Source: Actinomycetospora soli
Lineage (GTDB): Bacteria > Actinomycetota > Actinomycetes > Mycobacteriales > Pseudonocardiaceae
Direction: 5' to 3'
Length of the DNA: 64,000 nt
Assembly: GCF_021026295.1 (NCBI RefSeq)
Contig: NZ_JAJNDA010000002.1
Span: forward strand, 372,001 to 436,000
This document shows positions 32,598-42,398 of the stretch, piece by piece; position 1 is the first letter of the stretch, and each line of letters opens with the position of its first letter. A program made the position numbers and the translations under genes. Below the pieces are notes generated by a model that saw nothing but the letters and a program-made list of their open reading frames with translations, did not search any database and had not been told where the DNA came from.

Positions 32598-32627
32598 GGT
32601 AACTGCAGGCTATTACCCCCCGGTAAC
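32598..32627. promoter_or_regulatory. Alternating GGTAA/TTACC motifs upstream of the FadE5-like gene
   Basis: GGTAAC (32598-32603), TTACC (32613-32617) and GGTAACC (32622-32628) alternate in orientation in the divergent region between the dehydrogenase and the FUSC gene. The pair TTACCCCCCGGTAA is a clean dyad with a 4-nt spacer. Confidence 0.4.
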
Positions 32628-32701
32628 CGTGTCGAGAGTGGATCCCGCCCCGCGTGCCGCGTGGGAGACTCCGCCCGCGACGAGAGGAGCGGCCGGGCAC
32701 C

Positions 32702-35116
32702 GTGGGCACGACGAGGGCGATCGAGTCGCTGCGCACCCTGCTGGTGACCGCCGACCCCGGCCTGGCGCGGCTGCGCCTCGCGTCGGTCGCCGTCGCGTCC
32801 ATGGCGATCGCCGCGGGTCTGGTCGCCTGGGGCCGGGCCGCCCTCGTGCCCGACGAACCGGTGACGGTCGTGCTCTTCGCCGGCGTCCTCGCGATGATCT
32901 CCAACCTGGCGGTCAACGAGAAGACCGTCGCGCGCCAGCGGGTGACGACCGCGCTGATGGTGCTGCCGGCGCTGGCATCGACGACCGTCGGCACGCTGCT
33001 CTCCCCGTACCGGGTCGTCGCCGACGTGGTGTTCGTGGCCGTGATGATCGGCGCGGTCTACGTGCGGCGCTACGGCCCGCGCGGCTTCGCCCTCGGCATG
33101 GGCGCGTTCATGCCGTTCTTCTTCACCCAGTTCCTGCAGGCGAAGCCGCCGCAGATCCCCGCGCTGTGCGTGGCCGTGCTCCTCGGGCTCGGCACCACGC
33201 TACTGCTGCGCGGGGTCCTGTTCGCCGAGCGCCCCGAGCGGACGCTGCGCCGGCTCGTGGACGCGTTCCGGGCGCGCGCCCACGAGATGGTGCTCCGGGT
33301 CGACGAGGTGTTCGCCGAGGCGCAGCAGGGAGCGGCGCGGGCGCCCGGGGCGGAGCACGAGCAGGTCGGGGACGCCGTCCTCGAGCGGCTCTACCGCGCC
33401 CGCCGCCGGCTCAACGAGACCGCGCTGCTCGTCGAGGACCAGCTCGAGTACAGCGCGGCGGACCGGGTGTGGCCCGGGCTGGAGAACGACCTGCTCGCGC
33501 TGCGGGTGGTGGACACCGAGCTGGGGCTGGAGCGCCTCGGCGTCGCCGCCCGGCGACTCGTCCGCGCCGACGACGAGCAGCGTCCGAGCCCCCTCGCGCT
33601 CACTGCACTGCGGACCGGGCTCACGCACCTGGCCCGCGCCACCGACCGGCGGGTGCCGCACCGGCAGATCCTCTCCGAGCTCGCGGACGCGCGGGGGGCG
33701 GTCGCGGGCCTGGTGGCGGACACCGGCCGCGGACACGAACGCGTCCAGCGGGCCGCCTTCGCGGTGCGGCGCACCGCGGACTCGGTCGAGTACGCGCAGC
33801 GGGACCTCCCCGCGCGGCCCGGCGAGGCGACGACCGAGGGCATCGTCCTGCCCGGGGTGCCGCGCTCGACGACGGCCGCCTCCCCGATGGCCGTCGCCGC
33901 CGAGGCCGCTCCGGACGGCATCGCGCACGGGCGGCCGGACGCCGCGGCGGGGGCCGGGACGCCCGAGCCGGACGACCCGCCGTCGGAAACGGACGGGGCA
34001 CCCGACCGGGACCGCGGCCTGCTGCTGACCACTCGGCAGTCGATCCAGGTGGGCGTGGGCACGACGATCGCCATCGGGCTCGGCGAGCTGCTCGCGCCGT
34101 CGCGCTGGTACTGGGCGGTGATCGCCTCGTTCGTCGTCTTCGCCAACACCTCCAGCCGCGGCGACCTGCTCTCGCGCGGGTGGGGCCGCGTGGTGGGCAC
34201 GGTCGGCGGGGTCGCGGCGGGGATGGCGCTCGCCGCCCTCACCGCCGGGAACCAGGTGCTCTCGCTGCTCCTGCTGTTCGTGTGCGCGTTCCTCGCGCTC
34301 TACCTCGTGCGCGTCTCGCCGGGGATGCTGGCGTTCTGGATCACCGCGGTGCTCGCCCTGGTGTACGGGCTGATCGGGCAGTTCAGCGTCGAGACGCTGG
34401 TGCTGCGCATCGAGGAGACGCTGGTCGGCGTGCTGGCGAGCGTCGTGGCCGCGTTCCTCGTGCTGCCCAAGGGCACCCGGGAGGCGTTCGGCGAGGCCGT
34501 CGAGGAGTTCGTCGACGCCGCGGACGCGGTGCTGGAGGCCGGGGTGGCGACGGTCCTCGGCCGCGGGCGGGGCGGCCCGGCCGCCCTGGAGGGCGCGCGG
34601 GACATGGACACCGCGCTGGCCACGCTGCGCGCGCGGACGAAGCCGCTGCTGGTGAACACGCCCAAGCGCCGGGGCCGCTCCAGCCACCGCCGGGCCCTGC
34701 GCGTGTTCACGATCGTCGACCACTACGCGCGCTCCCTGGCCCGGACCGGCGCCGAGCTCGGGTCCGACCCCACGCCGGGCTGGGCGCCGACCCTCGAGCC
34801 CGCGCTCGCCGCGGTCCGGGCGAACCTGGACGGGCTGCGCGACGTCGTGGTGCGCGGGAAGCGGCGCTCCGACGGCGGGCAGGTCCTCGTGCACTCCGCC
34901 GAGGAGCTCGTCGACCGCGCCGAGGAGCAGGCCGCCCGCAGCCAGGACCCGCGCCGGCGCAACGACGCCCTCGTCATCGCCCGGCTGCTGCGGCGCATCG
35001 ACCAGGCCGTCGTCGCGCTCGCGATCGACCTCGGCGCGGCGGCGGACCCCGACGACGATCAGTCGCCGAGCAGGCGGGCGAGCGCGGGGTTGGTGAACAC
35101 GCGGTCGGGGTCGTAG
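32702..35116 (+). CDS. FUSC-family inner membrane transporter-like protein
   Basis: 804 residues in two halves. About six membrane helices at residues 25-185 are followed by a long soluble helical region (190-430, with an Ala/Pro/Asp-rich stretch near 390-425), then a second helical bundle at about 440-610 ([19 protein letters not shown] is a typical FUSC motif) and a cytoplasmic C-terminal domain. FUSC proteins are fusaric-acid/aromatic-acid resistance exporters. GTG at 32702 follows a GAGAGGAG ribosome site about 12 nt upstream. The last 58 bp overlap the convergent oxidase gene. Confidence 0.85.
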   Translation: MGTTRAIESLRTLLVTADPGLARLRLASVAVASMAIAAGLVAWGRAALVPDEPVTVVLFAGVLAMISNLAVNEKTVARQRVTTALMVLPALASTTVGTLLSPYRVVADVVFVAVMIGAVYVRRYGPRGFALGMGAFMPFFFTQFLQAKPPQIPALCVAVLLGLGTTLLLRGVLFAERPERTLRRLVDAFRARAHEMVLRVDEVFAEAQQGAARAPGAEHEQVGDAVLERLYRARRRLNETALLVEDQLEYSAADRVWPGLENDLLALRVVDTELGLERLGVAARRLVRADDEQRPSPLALTALRTGLTHLARATDRRVPHRQILSELADARGAVAGLVADTGRGHERVQRAAFAVRRTADSVEYAQRDLPARPGEATTEGIVLPGVPRSTTAASPMAVAAEAAPDGIAHGRPDAAAGAGTPEPDDPPSETDGAPDRDRGLLLTTRQSIQVGVGTTIAIGLGELLAPSRWYWAVIASFVVFANTSSRGDLLSRGWGRVVGTVGGVAAGMALAALTAGNQVLSLLLLFVCAFLALYLVRVSPGMLAFWITAVLALVYGLIGQFSVETLVLRIEETLVGVLASVVAAFLVLPKGTREAFGEAVEEFVDAADAVLEAGVATVLGRGRGGPAALEGARDMDTALATLRARTKPLLVNTPKRRGRSSHRRALRVFTIVDHYARSLARTGAELGSDPTPGWAPTLEPALAAVRANLDGLRDVVVRGKRRSDGGQVLVHSAEELVDRAEEQAARSQDPRRRNDALVIARLLRRIDQAVVALAIDLGAAADPDDDQSPSRRASAGLVNTRSGS

Positions 35117-36354
35117 TCGTCGCGCACCCGCGCGAAGTCCGCGAAGCGCGGGTAGGCCGACGCCACGTCGACGGCGTCGAAGTCGTGCCGGGTGCCCCAG
35201 TGCGGCCGCCCGCCGTGGGCCCGCATCACCGAGGCCGTGCGGGCGAGGACGGGCCCGGGGTCGGTGCCGCGCGGGACGCGGACGGCGACCCAGCCGGTGT
35301 CGCGGCCGTAGGCCGGGTGCAGCCAGCCCCGCTCCGCGGGCCCGACCCGCATCCGCACGGGCAGCCCGGTCTCCAGCCCGTCGGCGAGCTGGGCCAGCAG
35401 CGCCCGCAGGCTGCCGACCAGCACCTCGCGCGGCACGGCCCACTCGGTCTGCTCGTAGCGGACCGCGGGCGGGTTCGAGAGGACGCGGTGGCCGGCCCCG
35501 GTCGCGGACACGGTGCGGGCGAGGCGGGAGACGACCCGGTTGAGCGACGGCGCGAGGCGGGGGAGGGCCCGCTCGACGACGACGGCCCCGCCGAGCGCCG
35601 TGCGCCCCGTGGCCCCGGCGCTCGTGACGCCCACGCCGCGTTCGGGCTCCTCCTCGTCGGCGGAGTCCGCGACGCGTGCCCACCGGGCCAGGGCGGTCGG
35701 CGACGACGGGAAGAGGGCCGCCTCCGCGAGGTCGTGCGACTCCCAGAACGCGGGGTCGAGCACCTCGTCGACGGGGCGCTGCGTCCGCGTCACCGTCATC
35801 GGCGTCGCCGGCACGACGGCCAGCTCCGCGTCGAGGACGACCCCGAGCGCCCCGAGCGCGGTGCGGGCGGCGTCGAGGTCGGCGCGCGGGACGTCGCGCA
35901 CCCGGCCGCGGCCGTCGACCACGCGCAGCGCGAGGACCTGCTCGGCGAGGGATCCCCGGGTCGCGGCGCTGCCGTGCGCGCCGACCGCGAGCGCCCCGCC
36001 GAGGGTCGGTGCCGCCAGGTCGAGCGGCACCGGGAGGGCGAGGCCGCGCTCGGCCAGCCCCTCCTGGAGCTCGCCGACGGTGGTCCCGCCGCGGACCCGC
36101 ACGACGGCCTCCCCGGAGGCGGCCGCGGGGCCGCCGATCGCGGAGACGCCGGTGATGCCGGCGAAGGCCGAGCAGTCGAGGTGGACGCCGTCGGTGACGG
36201 CGAGGTCGGAGAACCCGTGGCCGGCCCCGACCGGTCGGACCGTCTGCCCGCGCTCGGCGGCCCGCCGGACCACCCCGGCGACGCCGGCCTCGTCGAGCGG
36301 ACGCGCGGTGGCGACGGGCCGGCAGCGCTGCCCGCCCGACCAGTTCGTCCACAC
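35059..36354 (-). CDS. FAD-linked sugar-lactone oxidase (D-arabinono-1,4-lactone oxidase type)
   Basis: 431 residues with a VAO/PCMH flavin-binding N-terminus: PVGAGHGFSDLAVTDGVHLDC, GTTVGELQEGLAERGLALP and LGGALAVGAHGSAATRG. The C-terminal ALO domain contains LPVRMRVGPAERGWLHPAYG and ends with HWGTRHDF, the aldonolactone oxidase hallmark, then [19 protein letters not shown]. It oxidises L-gulono- or D-arabinono-1,4-lactone; substrate choice is not visible. GTG at 36354 gives the normal family start. It overlaps the end of the FUSC gene on the other strand by 58 bp. Confidence 0.87.
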   Translation of the reverse strand: MWTNWSGGQRCRPVATARPLDEAGVAGVVRRAAERGQTVRPVGAGHGFSDLAVTDGVHLDCSAFAGITGVSAIGGPAAASGEAVVRVRGGTTVGELQEGLAERGLALPVPLDLAAPTLGGALAVGAHGSAATRGSLAEQVLALRVVDGRGRVRDVPRADLDAARTALGALGVVLDAELAVVPATPMTVTRTQRPVDEVLDPAFWESHDLAEAALFPSSPTALARWARVADSADEEEPERGVGVTSAGATGRTALGGAVVVERALPRLAPSLNRVVSRLARTVSATGAGHRVLSNPPAVRYEQTEWAVPREVLVGSLRALLAQLADGLETGLPVRMRVGPAERGWLHPAYGRDTGWVAVRVPRGTDPGPVLARTASVMRAHGGRPHWGTRHDFDAVDVASAYPRFADFARVRDDYDPDRVFTNPALARLLGD

Positions 36355-36395
36355 CCGTCCCACCCTAGGGGCCCGACCCTGCGCCGAACGCACGA

Positions 36396-36434
36396 ACGGC
36401 CCGGTCCCCGCCCCGAGGGCGAGGACCGGGCCGT
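36396..36434 (-). terminator. Hairpin terminator after the DoxX-like gene
   Basis: An 18-bp stem with one mismatch (ACGGCCCGGTCCCCGCCC at 36396-36413, loop CGA, right arm 36417-36434) lies 28 nt past the DoxX-like stop on the minus strand. Confidence 0.8.
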
Positions 36435-36461
36435 CCGGGTGGAACCGGGGTGGGACCGGGA

Positions 36462-37049
36462 TCAGGCGACGAAGCGACCGATCGCCACGTCGACCGCGTC
36501 GCGCGCCGTGGCGCCCGCGGTCCCGGCGGCCGACTTCGCCTGCCCGGCGAAGTCGTGCTCCTGCGCCGACCCGGTGAGCTCGCGCGTCTGCTTCGCGAGC
36601 TTGCGGGAGGCCCGGCGGGCCCGCCAGCCCAGCGACGGCTTCCCCTCGGTGTCGACCGCGGCGAGGATCAGGCCGCCGAGCAGCCCGAGGTTCTTGAGGA
36701 AGTGGATCTCCTGCGCGGAGCGGTCCGCGGGGTTGTCGACCTCCCAGAACGCGTGGCCGACGACCGTGGTCGGGATGACACTGGCGGCGAGGGCGAGCGA
36801 GGCGATCCGCGGGAACTTCCCGAGCGCGAGCAGCACGCCCGCGCCGATCTTCACCCCGGCGTCGATGCGCACGAGCTGGTCGGGCTCGGTGGGCGCCTGC
36901 GGCGGGAGCTTGTCCCCGACCGCGTTCTCGGCCTGCTGGATCTTCGGCGCCGCCATCCCGATGCGTGGCTCCGGGTTGAGCAGGGTGTCGATCCCGCCCT
37001 TGATGAACACCGCGGCCAACATCGGCCGGGCGAGACGGCGGACGAGCAT
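36462..37049 (-). CDS. DoxX-family membrane protein
   Basis: 195 residues. The start MLVRRLARPMLAAVFIKGGI with the family's N-terminal R-x3-A-x3-F-x3-G pattern, followed by helices near 65-85 (AGVKIGAGVLLALGKFPRIA), 88-110 and 125-145, identifies DoxX. The C-terminal ~50 residues are soluble and Ala/Lys/Arg-rich. DoxX-type proteins have been linked in mycobacteria to membrane redox and thiol stress complexes; a role here is only inferred. ATG at 37049 has AGGAGG about 9 nt upstream. Confidence 0.85.
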   Translation of the reverse strand: MLVRRLARPMLAAVFIKGGIDTLLNPEPRIGMAAPKIQQAENAVGDKLPPQAPTEPDQLVRIDAGVKIGAGVLLALGKFPRIASLALAASVIPTTVVGHAFWEVDNPADRSAQEIHFLKNLGLLGGLILAAVDTEGKPSLGWRARRASRKLAKQTRELTGSAQEHDFAGQAKSAAGTAGATARDAVDVAIGRFVA

Positions 37050-37139
37050 GGGGAGGACCTCCTGCGATCGAGGGGACACCGGCGCTGGCCGGGGCGATAC
37101 CCCGCGTCGGTCGACGGCACACCTCGTGCCGTCACGACG

Positions 37140-37172
37140 GAGGGCCCCCCGCGCGGTGCGCGAGGGGCCCTC
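37140..37172 (-). terminator. Hairpin terminator
   Basis: GAGGGCCCCCCGCGC (37140-37154) pairs with 37158-37172 with one mismatch and a 3-nt loop. It lies 73 nt past the stop of the gene at 37246-37794. Confidence 0.65.
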
Positions 37173-37245
37173 GGCCGGCGTCGAGCCGGGTCGTGCTCGT
37201 GCTCACGGGCGTGCCGGACACCCCCGACGGGTCCGGTCCGCGACG

Positions 37246-37794
37246 TCAGCGACGCAGGACGTGGCGGCCGCTCTCCGGCTCGCTGCGGGGACGGCGGCGC
37301 CGCTCGGCGCGGCGACGCAGTTCGTCCTCCGGGGACCCGACGGGGCCGAGGTCCTGCGACACCGGGGGCGGGGGGACCTCGTCGACCGGCGCGAGGCGAC
37401 GGCGGCCGCCGTCCTGCGCGGGGAAGGGACCCGAGCCCGGGTGCGGCTCCGGGATGTAGCCGTGCCGCTCGCCCGCGGCGTGCGGCGTGTGCCGGTAGCG
37501 CCCGCCCTCGTAGCGGCGCTCGTGGGAGACCTCGTGCGCCACGGACCGGAAGATCGGCTCCGCCTCGAACGGGTCACCCGGCGTCGCCGCGAGGGCGGGA
37601 CGCAGGCGCTCCTGCCGCGCCCGCTGGTCGGCGAGGAAGCGCTCCCGCGCCCACTGCTCACGCACCCGCGCGTCGGGCTCCGCACGCCGCTGCGCCCCCA
37701 CCGGCTGCAGGCGCGCGGGTTCGTCGTACGTCCACGACCCCGTGTTGTCGAGACGCCATCCACCGCGCACCGTCTCGTCGCGCCAGACCCACAT
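37246..37794 (-). CDS. Hypothetical charged protein
   Basis: 182 residues, soluble, very rich in Arg, Glu and Pro. It opens MWVWRDETVRGGWRLDNTGS, a short Trp-rich beta-like segment, and continues with charged helices (REQWARERFLADQRARQERL) and a C-terminal R/P-rich tail. No Cys or catalytic motif and no membrane segment are seen. ATG at 37794 is preceded by GGAGGTGGGGAACG, a strong ribosome site, which supports it being a real gene. I do not recognise a family. Confidence 0.6.
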   Translation of the reverse strand: MWVWRDETVRGGWRLDNTGSWTYDEPARLQPVGAQRRAEPDARVREQWARERFLADQRARQERLRPALAATPGDPFEAEPIFRSVAHEVSHERRYEGGRYRHTPHAAGERHGYIPEPHPGSGPFPAQDGGRRRLAPVDEVPPPPVSQDLGPVGSPEDELRRRAERRRRPRSEPESGRHVLRR

Positions 37795-38187
37795 CGTTCC
37801 CCACCTCCGCCGTTGCACCACACGGTCCTACCGCGCTGCGACGAACAGCCGTGTCCACTGCTGCGCCGCGCGTCTGCAGGGCCCAACGGCACCCCGGCCG
37901 CGCACCTTTCGGGCGACGCGCCGATCAAATCGCGACACGCCCGAAGACCCCCTGGTCGTGTGTCACTCCAGAGGAGCAGAACCACATCCGTGTCGTTCGA
38001 CCCCGGACCGGTCACCGCGGGTCAGGTCGACGCGCTCGATCGGGCACCCGGGTGATTCGCCCGCCCCGGCGGGACGCACACGGCCGGTCGTCCACCCCAT
38101 CGAGCGGATGCGCACGGTGGTGGCACACCCCATCGAGGCAGGTCGTGGCGCGCCGCGGTGCTGCGCCGCGACGCCGCAGCCGGGACC
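37795..38187. other. 393-bp intergenic region with a phased direct repeat
   Basis: No gene is firmly supported. CACCCCATCGAG occurs at 38093-38104 and again at 38126-38137, 33 bp apart (about three helical turns), within 100 bp of the downstream start, so it may be an operator pair. A 21-codon open frame (37990-38055) has AGAGGAG upstream but at too great a distance (13 nt) to be convincing. Confidence 0.4.
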
Positions 38188-39843
38188 ATGACGGGCGTGA
38201 AGTGCGTGGTGACCGGCGCGACCGGCTACATCGGCGGACGTCTCGCGCCGCGGCTCGCGGCCGAGGGCCACGAGGTGCGGTGCGTGGTCCGCACCCCCGC
38301 GAAGATGCAGGACATCCCGTGGGCCCAGCAGGACGCCGTCGAGGTGGTCGCGGGCGACGTGCTCGACGAGGACTCGATGCGGGCCGCCTGCGAGGGCGCC
38401 GACGTCCTGTTCTACCTCGTGCACTCGCTGTCCGAGTCGGGCTTCGCCGAGGTCGACCGCCACGCCGCGCTGATCACCGCGGAGGCGGCCCGGTCGGCCG
38501 GTGTCCGCCGGGTCGTCTACCTCGGGGGCATCCACCCCTCGGGGGTCACGCTCTCCGAGCACCTCGCCTCGCGGGCGGAGGTCGGGGAGATCTTCCTGCG
38601 CTCCGGGGTCCCGACCGCCGTGCTGCAGGCCGCGGTGATCCTCGGCTCGGGGTCGGCCAGCTTCGAGATGCTGCGCTACCTCACCGAGCGCCTGCCGGTG
38701 ATGCTGACGCCGAGCTGGGTGCACCACCGCGTGCAGCCGATCGCGATCCGCGACGTCCTGCACTACCTGGTCGGGGCGGTCGACCTGCCGTCCGACGTGA
38801 ACCGCTCGTTCGACATCGGCGGCCCGGACGTCCTGACCTACCTGCAGATGATGGAGGGCTTCGCCGAGGTGGCCGGGCTGCCGCCGCGGCGCATGCTGCC
38901 GGTCCCGGTGCTCACCCCGCGGCTCTCCTCGCACTGGGTGAACCTGGTGACCCCCGTCCCGCGGTCCACGGCCGTCCCGCTCATCGACTCCCTCATCCAC
39001 GAGGTCGTCGCCTCCGAGCACGACATCGACTCCTACGTGGCGCCGCCCGCCGAGGGCCTGACGAGCTTCCGGCGCGCGGTCGACCTCGCGCTCACCCGGA
39101 TCCGCGAGGGCCAGGTGGAGACGCGCTGGTCGGGCGCCAACGCCCGCTACGCGCCGTCCGACCCGATGCCGTCGGACCTGCTGCCCTCCGACCCGGAATG
39201 GGCCGGCGGCACCGTCTACACCGACGTGCGCGAGCGCCCCTCGGCGGCGCACGCCGACGCCCTGTGGAAGGTCGTCGTGGGCATCGGCGGCAACCGCGGC
39301 TGGTACTCGTTCCCCATCGGCTGGTGGGCGCGCGGCGTGATCGACCGACTGGTCGGCGGCGTCGGCCTGCGCCGGGGCCGCCGCGACGAGGACAGCCTCA
39401 AGGTCGGCGACGCGCTCGACTGGTGGCGGGTGGAGGAGTGCACGGAGGGACACGCGGGCGGGGCCGACCGCTCGTCCACGGTGCCCGACCTCGAGGACGG
39501 CGAGTACCTGCTGCGCCTGCGTGCCGAGATGAAGGCGCCCGGGCTCGCCTGGCTGGAGCTGCGCGTGGCCCCGCGCCCGGGTGGGTCGGTCTACCGCCAG
39601 CGCGCGATCTTCCTGCCGAAGGGCCTCGCGGGGCACGCGTACTGGTGGGTGATCGCGCCGTTCCACGTGCTCGTCTTCGGCGGGATGGAACGGCGCATCG
39701 TCGCTGCCGCCGAGCTCGCCGAGGGCAGCGGACCGCTCGCCGTTCCCGACGACGGGCGTGGTCCGCTCGCGGCGCTCCGGCGCCGCCGGCGCGACCGGGC
39801 CCTGCGCGACGCCGAGAAGGCGCGCAGCCGCGTCGGGGCGTAG
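38188..39843 (+). CDS. NAD(P)-binding SDR-like protein with C-terminal DUF2867
   Basis: 551 residues. The N-terminal ~310 residues form an atypical short-chain dehydrogenase: VVTGATGYIGGRLAPRLAAEGHE is the dinucleotide-binding loop, and YLGGIHPSGVTLSEHLASRA replaces the YxxxK region. The C-terminal ~180 residues are DUF2867 (TVYTDVRERP, ALWKVVVGIGGNRGWY, LRAEMKAPGLAWLELRV, ending KGLAGHAYWWVIAPFHVLVF). The fused arrangement is well known in actinobacteria, but no reaction is established. The canonical catalytic Tyr is not clear, so it may bind cofactor without classic dehydrogenase activity. It ends at the shared-frame terminator. Confidence 0.82.
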   Translation: MTGVKCVVTGATGYIGGRLAPRLAAEGHEVRCVVRTPAKMQDIPWAQQDAVEVVAGDVLDEDSMRAACEGADVLFYLVHSLSESGFAEVDRHAALITAEAARSAGVRRVVYLGGIHPSGVTLSEHLASRAEVGEIFLRSGVPTAVLQAAVILGSGSASFEMLRYLTERLPVMLTPSWVHHRVQPIAIRDVLHYLVGAVDLPSDVNRSFDIGGPDVLTYLQMMEGFAEVAGLPPRRMLPVPVLTPRLSSHWVNLVTPVPRSTAVPLIDSLIHEVVASEHDIDSYVAPPAEGLTSFRRAVDLALTRIREGQVETRWSGANARYAPSDPMPSDLLPSDPEWAGGTVYTDVRERPSAAHADALWKVVVGIGGNRGWYSFPIGWWARGVIDRLVGGVGLRRGRRDEDSLKVGDALDWWRVEECTEGHAGGADRSSTVPDLEDGEYLLRLRAEMKAPGLAWLELRVAPRPGGSVYRQRAIFLPKGLAGHAYWWVIAPFHVLVFGGMERRIVAAAELAEGSGPLAVPDDGRGPLAALRRRRRDRALRDAEKARSRVGA

Positions 39844-39845
39844 GG

Positions 39846-39900
39846 GTGGCCTGCGGCCGTGTGACCACGAGAGGTGGCTGCAGCCACCTCTCGTGCTCAC
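39846..39900. terminator. Bidirectional terminator of the GTGAGCAC type, second copy
   Basis: The head GTGGCCTGCGGCCGTGTGA (39846-39864) is identical to 29061-29079. The 20-bp palindrome (39861-39880 with 39881-39900, one mismatch, no loop) has a different core but the same outer GTGA.CAC...GTGCTCAC frame. It sits between convergent genes. Confidence 0.8.
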
Positions 39901-39906
39901 CTGCCG

Positions 39907-40773
39907 TCAGGCCCCTGCGGCGTCCAGGCGCTCGACCGCGTTGCGGGGGAGCTCCAGGGCGCCGGCCCCGCAGTTCTCCTCGAGGTGCTCGAGCGAGGCG
40001 GTGCCGGGGATCGGCAGCATCACCGAGCTGCGCTGCAGCAGCCACGCCAGGGCGACCTGGGCCGGGGTGGCGCCGAGCTCGACGGCCACGTCGTGGGCGG
40101 CGTTGCCCTCCTTCGCCAGGTTCCCGGCGTCGGCGGGCGCCCAGGGGATGAACGCGATGCCGTGCTCGGTGCAGTGGCGCAGCTCGGCGTCCGAGGACCG
40201 GTCGACGAGGTTGTAGCGGTTCTGCACCGACGCGACGTCGACGATCCGCCCGGCGGCCTCGATCTGCTCGACCGACACCTGGGACAGGCCGACGTGGCGC
40301 ACCTTGCCCTCGCGCTGCAGGTCGGCGAGGAGCCCGAACTGCTCGTCCGCGGCCACGTGCGGGTCGACGCGGTGGAGCTGGAAGAGGTCGATGGTCTCCA
40401 CGCCGAGGCGGCGCAGGCTCATCTCGCACTCCTGGCGCAGGTAGTCCGGCCGACCGCAGGGGATCCACCGGTTCGGCCCGGTGCGCAGCAGGCCGGCCTT
40501 CGTGGCGACCCGGACGTCGCGGTAGGGGTAGAGCGCCTCCCGGACGAGCTCCTCGCTGACGTACGGGCCATAGGAGTCGGCGGTGTCGACGAAGTCGACC
40601 CCCAGCTCCACGGCGCGGCGCAGCACGGCCAGCGCGTTGTCGGTGTCCTTCGGCGGGCCCCAGATGCCCTCACCGGTGAGCCGCATCGCGCCGTAGCCCA
40701 GGCGCCGGACGGTGAGCTCGCCCCCCAGCTGGAACGTCCCGGCGGCAGCGGCCGGCGTCTGCGTCGTCGTCAC
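39907..40773 (-). CDS. Aldo/keto reductase
   Basis: 288 residues, TIM-barrel NADPH-dependent oxidoreductase. The catalytic tetrad is visible as Asp and Tyr in FVDTADSYGPYVSEELV, Lys in VATKAGLL and His in LFQLHRVDP. The cofactor site is near the C-terminus (LPIPGTASLEHLEENCGA). It belongs to the YhdN/Tas-like aldo/keto reductase group that handles small carbonyls. The substrate is unknown. GTG at 40773 starts the protein. It is transcribed toward the terminator at 39846-39900 and has 143 bp of unremarkable sequence upstream. Confidence 0.88.
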   Translation of the reverse strand: MTTTQTPAAAAGTFQLGGELTVRRLGYGAMRLTGEGIWGPPKDTDNALAVLRRAVELGVDFVDTADSYGPYVSEELVREALYPYRDVRVATKAGLLRTGPNRWIPCGRPDYLRQECEMSLRRLGVETIDLFQLHRVDPHVAADEQFGLLADLQREGKVRHVGLSQVSVEQIEAAGRIVDVASVQNRYNLVDRSSDAELRHCTEHGIAFIPWAPADAGNLAKEGNAAHDVAVELGATPAQVALAWLLQRSSVMLPIPGTASLEHLEENCGAGALELPRNAVERLDAAGA

Positions 40774-40916
40774 GTGGCATCTCCTTCCCCCCGCGACGGG
40801 TCCGCGCGGAGCGCCCAGCCTGCCCCTCGGGCCGCGACGGCGCCCGGAGGAGTGGTCGATCTCCCACGATGGGTTCGTTCAGCGGTCATCCGCTTCGCCG
40901 ATGCCGTCGTCCCATG

Positions 40917-42347
40917 TCACACCGGGCGGGCGGGTGCCGCGTCCTCCGCGAACGAGGCGGCCACCCGGTCGGCGGAGGCCCGGGCCCGCGCGGTCGTCGC
41001 CGCGATCCCGAGCACCCCGACGACGACCGTCGCGACCGCCGCCGCCACCCACGCCACCGGCAGACCGTCGGCGACGCTGACGGAGGCGGCCACCAGGGTG
41101 CCGCTCACCGCCACCCCGAAGGTGGAGCCCACCTGCCGGCTCGTCGAGGCGACCGCCGCGGCCACGCCCGCCTGCGCGCGCGGCATCCCGCTGACGGCCG
41201 TGTTCGTGATGGGCGGGTTGACCAGGCCGAAGCCGATCCCGAAGACCGCGAAGACGACCAGCAGGACCCACTCCGGCGTCTCCGGCCCCACCTGGGTCAG
41301 CACGACCGACACCGCCGTCATCGTCACGCCGGCGACGACCAGCGAGAGCCGTGACCCGCGGGTGGCCACCAGCCGACCGGACAGCGGCGCGCACACCGTG
41401 GCCGTCACGGCGGCGGGCAGCAGGGCGAGCCCCGCGGCGAGCGCCGAGAGCCCCCGCACCTCCTGCAGGTAGAGCGTCGAGAGGAACAGGAAGGAGGCGA
41501 ACGCGGCGAACGAGCACACCGCGATGACGGTCGCCGAGGAGAACGGCACGCTCGCGAAGAACCCGAGCTCGAGCAGCGGCTCGCGGCGGCGCCGCTCCCA
41601 GACGAGCAGGGCGACGAGCGCGACCACGGCCGCCACCCCGAGCCCGACGACGGCGCCCGAGGTCCAGCCCAGGCGGGGCGCCTCGATCACGGCGGTCGTC
41701 ACCGACCCGAGCAGGACCACCACCAGCAGCTGGCCGACCGGGTCCGGGCGGCGGGCGTGCGCGGCCCGCGACTCCGGCACGAAGCGCGCCGTCAGCGCGA
41801 TCGCGGCGAGCACGATCGGCACGTTGACCCAGAAGATCGCCCGCCAGCCGATCGACTCGGTGAGCAGTCCACCGAGCACCGGTCCGAGGCCGAGCGAGAT
41901 GCCGACCACCGAGCCCCAGACGCCGATGGCCCGGGCGCGCTCCCGCGGGTCGACGAAGACGTTCGTGACGATGGACAGCGCGATCGGGTTGAGCATGGTG
42001 CCGCCGATGCCCTGCACCGCGCGCGCCGCGATCAGCCAGCCGACCGACGGGGCGAGGCTGCACAGCAGCGAGCCGAGCCCGAAGACGGCGAGCCCGGTCT
42101 GGAACGTCCGGCGCCGGCCGAGCCGGTCACCGGTGGCGCCCGCGAGCATGAGGAAGCACGCGAGCACGAGCGTGTAGGCGTCGACCGTCCACTGCAGCTC
42201 GGTGATCGAGGCCGCGAGGTCCGCGCGGATCGCCGGCAGGGCGACGTTGACGATCGTGTTGTCCATCGACACCACGAGCAGGCTCGTGCAGCAGATGCCG
42301 AGGACGAGCCAGCGGTGTCGGGGGCCGCCGCGCGGGTCGTTCGCCAT
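40917..42347 (-). CDS. MFS transporter, DHA2 (EmrB/QacA) family
   Basis: 476 residues with 14 predicted membrane helices. The DHA2 motifs are present: VSMDNTIVNVALPAIRADLA (motif D1), AGATGDRLGRRRTFQTGLAVF (motif A) and GVWGSVVGISLGLGPVLGGLL (motif C, the antiporter signature). Members export drugs or metabolites against protons. ATG at 42347 was used; a GTG two codons upstream is equally possible because no clear ribosome site is visible. It diverges from the frameshifted transporter. Confidence 0.88.
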   Translation of the reverse strand: MANDPRGGPRHRWLVLGICCTSLLVVSMDNTIVNVALPAIRADLAASITELQWTVDAYTLVLACFLMLAGATGDRLGRRRTFQTGLAVFGLGSLLCSLAPSVGWLIAARAVQGIGGTMLNPIALSIVTNVFVDPRERARAIGVWGSVVGISLGLGPVLGGLLTESIGWRAIFWVNVPIVLAAIALTARFVPESRAAHARRPDPVGQLLVVVLLGSVTTAVIEAPRLGWTSGAVVGLGVAAVVALVALLVWERRRREPLLELGFFASVPFSSATVIAVCSFAAFASFLFLSTLYLQEVRGLSALAAGLALLPAAVTATVCAPLSGRLVATRGSRLSLVVAGVTMTAVSVVLTQVGPETPEWVLLVVFAVFGIGFGLVNPPITNTAVSGMPRAQAGVAAAVASTSRQVGSTFGVAVSGTLVAASVSVADGLPVAWVAAAVATVVVGVLGIAATTARARASADRVAASFAEDAAPARPV

Positions 42348-42398
42348 GCTCACGAGCGTAGGCGCGTCCGACGGCGGACATCGGGGGACGTTCCCGAC

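Noticed and set aside
30760-38055. A 2,431-codon open frame on the plus strand
   Set aside because: It is antisense to argG-proximal and FadE5-like genes and runs through FUSC in another frame. Its composition (Val/Arg/Gly/Asp-rich) is the usual shadow of high-GC codons; no domain is recognisable.
37990-38055. A 21-codon frame that could be a leader peptide
   Set aside because: The purine-rich upstream sequence is 13 nt from the GTG, too far, and no attenuator-like alternative stem was evident.
37742-38191. A 149-codon plus-strand frame in the 393-bp gap
   Set aside because: It overlaps the hypothetical gene on the other strand at its start, is Arg/Pro/Thr-rich without a domain, and has no ribosome site.
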